DNA from: Acidobacteriota bacterium
GTDB lineage: Bacteria > Acidobacteriota > Polarisedimenticolia > Gp22-AA2
Assembly (NCBI GenBank): GCA_027297005.1
Contig: JAPUIN010000364.1
Coordinates: 1-9,287 of the forward strand
Direction of reading: 5' to 3'
DNA: 9,287 nucleotides
Below, one piece after another: positions 7,180 through 9,287 of the stretch (its first letter is position 1; each line of letters begins with the position of its first letter). A program made the position numbers and the translations under genes. The notes below the pieces were generated by a model. The model made no database searches and was not told the origin of the DNA. It was given only the letters and a program-made list of their open reading frames with translations.

Positions 7180-7311
7180 CCTAGGAGCCTGTCCGAGTAT
7201 TGCGTCGGACCGCGTTCGAAACTCCGTGGCGCCGGATGCGGGCGCGTACCGCGTCGCGCCTCGCAAGCCCCATGCGCGCGGCCCCACGCGATACTCGGAC
7301 AGGCCCTTGGG
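7180..7311. repeat. Long imperfect inverted-repeat element between hemB and hemL
   Basis: GCCTGTCCGAGTAT (7187-7200) is exactly complementary to ATACTCGGACAGGC (7291-7304). The pairing continues inward with one T/G pair and four matches (7201-7205 with 7286-7290), then mostly on to 7207-7214 with 7277-7284. It continues outward after one mismatch through 7180-7185 with 7306-7311, two pairs being G/T. Altogether about 35 positions on each arm can fold, around a GC-rich loop of about 62 nt. The right arm ends at the base before the hemB stop codon triplet (7312-7314), and the left arm ends just before the hemL ribosome site. No protein is encoded. It could be a miniature inverted-repeat element, a REP-like repeat, or an operon-internal RNA structure; a T run typical of a terminator is absent. 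Confidence 0.75.
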
Positions 7312-8286
7312 TCAGCCGTTCAGCAGTCGCGCCGCCTCCCTCGCGGCATAAGTCACAATCCTGTCGGCGCCGGCCCGGCGCCTTGCGATCAGGCTTTCCA
7401 TCAGCACGCGATCGCCGTCGATCCAGCCGTTCTTCGCTGCGGCTTTCAGCATCGCATACTCGCCGGAGACGTGATAGGCGAGAACCGGGACGCGGAACGC
7501 TTCGCGCACACGGTAAATCACGTCGAGATACGGGAGCGCCGGCTTGATCATCACCATGTCGGCCCCCTCCTCGATATCGAGCTCCACCTCGCGCAGCGCC
7601 TCTCGCACATTGGCCGGATCCATCTGATGGCTCCTGCGATCTCCGAAACGCGGCGTTGACTGCACAGCCTCGCGGAATGGTCCATAAAAGGCCGAGGCAT
7701 ACTTCGCGGCGTACGACAGGATCGGGATCGATGGCATGCGCGCCGCGTCGAGAGCCTTGCGAATCGCGCCGACCCTGCCGTCCATCATGTCGGACGGAGC
7801 GACGACGTCGGCACCGGCGCGCGCCTGCGAGACCGCCGTCTTCGCCAGCAGCTCGAGGCTGGCGTCGTTGACGATCTCCTCCCCCTCGACGACGCCGCAG
7901 TGCCCGTGATCGGTGTACTCGCACAGACAGACGTCGGTGATCACGAGCAGGTCCGGCACCTCCTTCTTCAGCGCGCGGGCGGCGCGCTGCACGATGCCAT
8001 CGTCGTCGTAGGCGCCGGACGCCACGGCGTCTTTGGTCTCGGGGATGCCAAACAGGAGCACGGCGGGAATGCCAAGTGCACGGGCCGCGCGGGCCTCACC
8101 GACCGCTTCGTCGACCGAGAGATTAAACTGCCCCGGCATCGAGCCGATCTCCTGACGCACCTGCTGACCGGGGACAACGAACAGCGGGTAGATCAGGTCG
8201 GCCGGAGTCAGATCGGTCTCGCGGGCGAAGGCGCGAAGGAGAGCGTTCCGGCGGAGACGTCGTGGACGCTGGATGGGGAAACCCAT
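7312..8286 (-). CDS. hemB: Delta-aminolevulinic acid dehydratase (porphobilinogen synthase)
   Basis: HemB condenses two 5-aminolevulinate molecules to porphobilinogen, the step after HemL in haem and corrinoid synthesis. The 324-aa length is standard. The zinc-site cysteines C120, C122 and C130 are present ([16 protein letters not shown]), so this is a zinc-type enzyme and not the aspartate-rich magnesium type. The two Schiff-base lysines are K195 ([15 protein letters not shown]) and K248 ([10 protein letters not shown]). The N-terminal arm with RPRRLRRN and the LIYPLFV segment are typical. The ATG at 8286 has no clear Shine-Dalgarno sequence and comes 12 nt after the stop of a small cysteine-rich gene, which suggests translational coupling to it. 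hemL lies downstream, across the inverted-repeat element. Confidence 0.98.
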   Translation of the reverse strand: MGFPIQRPRRLRRNALLRAFARETDLTPADLIYPLFVVPGQQVRQEIGSMPGQFNLSVDEAVGEARAARALGIPAVLLFGIPETKDAVASGAYDDDGIVQRAARALKKEVPDLLVITDVCLCEYTDHGHCGVVEGEEIVNDASLELLAKTAVSQARAGADVVAPSDMMDGRVGAIRKALDAARMPSIPILSYAAKYASAFYGPFREAVQSTPRFGDRRSHQMDPANVREALREVELDIEEGADMVMIKPALPYLDVIYRVREAFRVPVLAYHVSGEYAMLKAAAKNGWIDGDRVLMESLIARRRAGADRIVTYAAREAARLLNG

Positions 8287-8298
8287 CAGGCAACCCGT

Positions 8299-8469
8299 TC
8301 AGTCATCGTCGTCATCTCCGTGGAAGAAGTAGGCACCGCAGAACTTGCTGCAGAAGACGCGACCGCTGCGCACGTACTTGTGCTCGTCGCAGACCATCTT
8401 GTGGCAGATCGGACACTTTTGCAGATAGGTTTCATTTTCATCGACGGAGCATTCCTTGCACTGCGGCAC
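8299..8469 (-). CDS. Small (56 aa) multi-cysteine zinc-finger-like protein ahead of hemB
   Basis: A GTG at 8469, 5 nt after GGGGG (8475-8479), opens a 56-residue frame ending in TGA at 8299. An in-frame TAA closes the frame just upstream, so no longer form exists. The protein has seven cysteines and three to four histidines in a clear metal-binding layout: C4-x2-C7, C19-P-I-C22-H23, C27-x2-H30, then FC40-x3-C44 and H50, ending in an acidic GDDDDD tail. The C-x2-C followed by FCSKFC and aromatics resembles small treble-clef or TRASH-type zinc fingers. The stop is 12 nt before hemB, and the gene lies directly behind a TATAAT box, so it is the first gene of the hem transcript. HemB needs zinc at a three-cysteine site, so a link to zinc supply or sensing is possible but unproven. 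The dense spaced cysteines make a chance reading frame unlikely. Confidence 0.82.
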   Translation of the reverse strand: MPQCKECSVDENETYLQKCPICHKMVCDEHKYVRSGRVFCSKFCGAYFFHGDDDDD

Positions 8470-8494
8470 GCGCGCCCCCGGTTAACTTATCGGG

Positions 8495-8500
8495 ATTATA
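8495..8500 (-). promoter_or_regulatory. Putative -10 box for the zinc-finger/hemB/hemL transcript
   Basis: The minus strand reads TATAAT here, giving a start near 8488 and a leader of only about 19 nt before the GTG at 8469. TGGATC, 18 nt upstream, shares three of six bases with the -35 consensus. It lies back to back with the tRNA promoter on the other strand, so the region of about 130 bp from 8470 to 8600 is a divergent promoter region. Confidence 0.55.
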
Positions 8501-8555
8501 GGTCACTGATTGGCGTAAGATCCACACGAACCGGGAGCTTGCGGGGGTTCTTTGC

Positions 8556-8584
8556 TTGACAGGCCGATGGGGCTCCCCTAAAAT
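8556..8584 (+). promoter_or_regulatory. Strong sigma-70-type promoter for the tRNA (and probably tilS)
   Basis: A perfect -35 TTGACA (8556-8561) is followed by a 17-bp spacer and TAAAAT (8579-8584), five of six bases of the -10 consensus. Transcription would start near 8591, about 10 nt before the mature tRNA end at 8601. The stretch just after the -10 (GCGTG) is GC-rich, as often seen in stable-RNA promoters under stringent control. Confidence 0.85.
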
Positions 8585-8600
8585 GCGTGATTCGCGATAA

Positions 8601-8677
8601 GGCGGTGTAGCTCAGTTGGTTAGAGCACGCGGCTCATATCCGCGGCGTCCGGGGTTCGAATCCCTGCACCGCTACCA
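8601..8677 (+). tRNA. tRNA with CAU anticodon (elongator Met or Ile2)
   Basis: A complete 77-nt cloverleaf with encoded CCA is visible. The acceptor GGCGGTG pairs with CACCGCT, with a G1-U72 wobble. The D arm is GCTC/GAGC, the anticodon stem CGCGG/CCGCG, and the T arm CGGGG/CCCTG with loop TTCGAAT; the discriminator is A73. The anticodon CAT is at 8635-8637 in the loop CTCATAT, with A37 as expected for t6A. The initiator is ruled out: 11-24 is C-G, 29-31 is not GGG, and there is no C1-A72 mismatch. CAU can be elongator Met (AUG) or, after lysidine modification by TilS, Ile2 (AUA). The GTTGGTTA D loop resembles elongator Met, while the adjacent tilS hints at Ile2; I leave it open. U38 in place of the usual A is odd. 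Confidence 0.95.
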
Positions 8678-8773
8678 TAGCCAGGTGCGTCGCTCCGTAC
8701 TCTCTCCCGGGAATCGAGCCGTCGCGTTCGGGTACCGTGTCCCTGAAGCACGCCTGCGCGGGCGGGATGTGGG
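8678..8773 (+). other. Spacer between tRNA and tilS, no terminator seen
   Basis: This stretch of about 100 nt has only weak GC hairpins (for example CGCC/GGCG around 8753-8766) and no T run. I see no separate promoter with both boxes for tilS, so read-through and processing of a tRNA-tilS transcript is the simplest reading. Confidence 0.4.
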
Positions 8774-8782
8774 ATGGCTCTC

Positions 8783-9287
8783 ATGATTGAACGCACGGTG
8801 CTTAAGACGATCGCGGCACACGACATGCTCCGTCCCGGCGAGCGCGTTGTGGTGGCGGTCTCTGGCGGGCCCGACTCCACCGCGCTCCTGGCCGTCCTTT
8901 GCGATCTCACCCGCGAGATGGACCTGGATCTGCACGTCGCACATCTCGATCACGGCTGGCGCGGTCGCGCCTCCGAGAAGGACGCCGAGTTCGTGCGCCG
9001 CATGGCGATCCGGCGCGGCCTCCCGGTGACCGTCGGCCGGGTGCCACCCTCGACCTGGACCGGCGCGGCCGGGAAGCAGTCATCGCGTGAGGCCCGCGCG
9101 CGCGACATCCGCAAGCGCTTTCTCATTGAGACCGCCCGCCAGATTGATGCCCATCGGGTCGCGCTCGGCCACACCCGCGACGACCAGGCCGAGAGCCTCA
9201 TGCTCCGGCTGCTGCGCGGCTCAGGGACGCGCGGTCTTGCCGGCATTTATCCGGTCGTCGATGGCCTGATCATCCGCCCGCTCATCG
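8783..9287 (+). CDS. tilS: tRNA(Ile)-lysidine synthase, N-terminal part (runs off window)
   Basis: TilS uses ATP and lysine to convert C34 of CAU-anticodon tRNA(Ile) to lysidine, switching decoding from AUG to AUA. It is cytoplasmic and normally essential. The 168 visible residues cover most of the PP-loop N-type ATPase domain: VVVAVSGGPDSTALL at 22-36 (PP-loop SGGPDS 27-32), HVAHLDHGWRG at 51-61, REARARDIRKRF at 102-113 (family norm REARYRFL, so slightly longer here), and GHTRDDQAESLMLRLLRGSG at 129-148. The zinc-lacking, PP-loop-first layout and the RDDQAE motif separate it from TtcA. The start is ATG 8783 or the in-frame ATG 8774; GGGA lies 8 nt and 6 nt ahead of each, respectively. It follows the CAU tRNA by about 100 nt with no convincing terminator between them, so co-transcription from the tRNA promoter is likely. 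Confidence 0.95.
   Translation, partial: MIERTVLKTIAAHDMLRPGERVVVAVSGGPDSTALLAVLCDLTREMDLDLHVAHLDHGWRGRASEKDAEFVRRMAIRRGLPVTVGRVPPSTWTGAAGKQSSREARARDIRKRFLIETARQIDAHRVALGHTRDDQAESLMLRLLRGSGTRGLAGIYPVVDGLIIRPLI

Noticed and set aside
7181..7924. Minus-strand frame covering the hairpin element and part of hemB
   Set aside because: Arginine-rich shadow of hemB in another frame; the hairpin bases show no coding character.
7900..8559. Plus-strand frame of 219 codons across the hemB start, small zinc-finger gene and divergent promoter
   Set aside because: It runs antisense to hemB and through both promoters, and its protein lacks motifs; the opposite strand has the patterned cysteines.
8601..8677. 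Initiator tRNA (fMet) for the CAU tRNA
   Set aside because: C11-G24, lack of the three G-C pairs at 29-31/39-41, and a G1-U72 pair in place of the C1-A72 mismatch argue against an initiator.
1..9287. CRISPR arrays, toxin-antitoxin pairs, phage genes or an IS transposase
   Set aside because: I looked on both strands and saw no regular spaced repeats, no transposase or integrase motifs and no defence-gene signatures; apart from the inverted-repeat element the window is housekeeping and envelope genes.

Overview
The window is GC-rich bacterial chromosome with ordinary housekeeping genes plus two unrecognised exported proteins. The use of HemL (the C5 route to haem), a zinc-type HemB, a long LeuC with E. 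coli-like residue spacing and signal-peptide-bearing envelope proteins fits a high-GC Gram-negative-like lineage such as Myxococcota, Acidobacteriota, Gemmatimonadota or a related candidate phylum. I cannot place it more precisely from sequence alone.

Layout. Bases 3-2784 (+) hold the end of a translationally coupled operon: a 5'-truncated hypothetical protein, an exported TPR-rich protein, and an exported protein with a beta-rich, PEGA-like C-terminus. Both junctions are TGATG overlaps. Bases 2790-2806 hold a small hairpin between convergent operons. Bases 2808-5693 (-) are leuC-leuD plus a beta-hydroxyacid dehydrogenase, preceded by a perfect TATAAT box near 5770. Bases 5876-8469 (-) are a haem operon: a 56-aa multi-cysteine zinc-finger-like protein, hemB, an imperfect hairpin element of about 130 bp, and hemL. 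A second TATAAT box lies near 8497. From 8556 (+) a near-consensus promoter drives a CAU-anticodon tRNA, followed by the 5' part of tilS, which runs off the window.

How the genes relate. HemL makes 5-aminolevulinate and HemB condenses two of these to porphobilinogen. LeuC and LeuD form the iron-sulfur isopropylmalate isomerase. TilS makes lysidine at C34 of the CAU-anticodon tRNA(Ile), so a CAU tRNA directly ahead of it on one likely transcript is suggestive, although the tRNA may equally be elongator tRNA-Met.

Points most worth a second look: the unreported small cysteine-rich gene coupled to zinc-dependent hemB; the long inverted-repeat element between hemB and hemL, with a related 16-bp half-site at the hemL stop codon; the tRNA(CAU)-tilS pairing; the exported TPR/PEGA-like operon; and two long G tracts inside the dehydrogenase gene.
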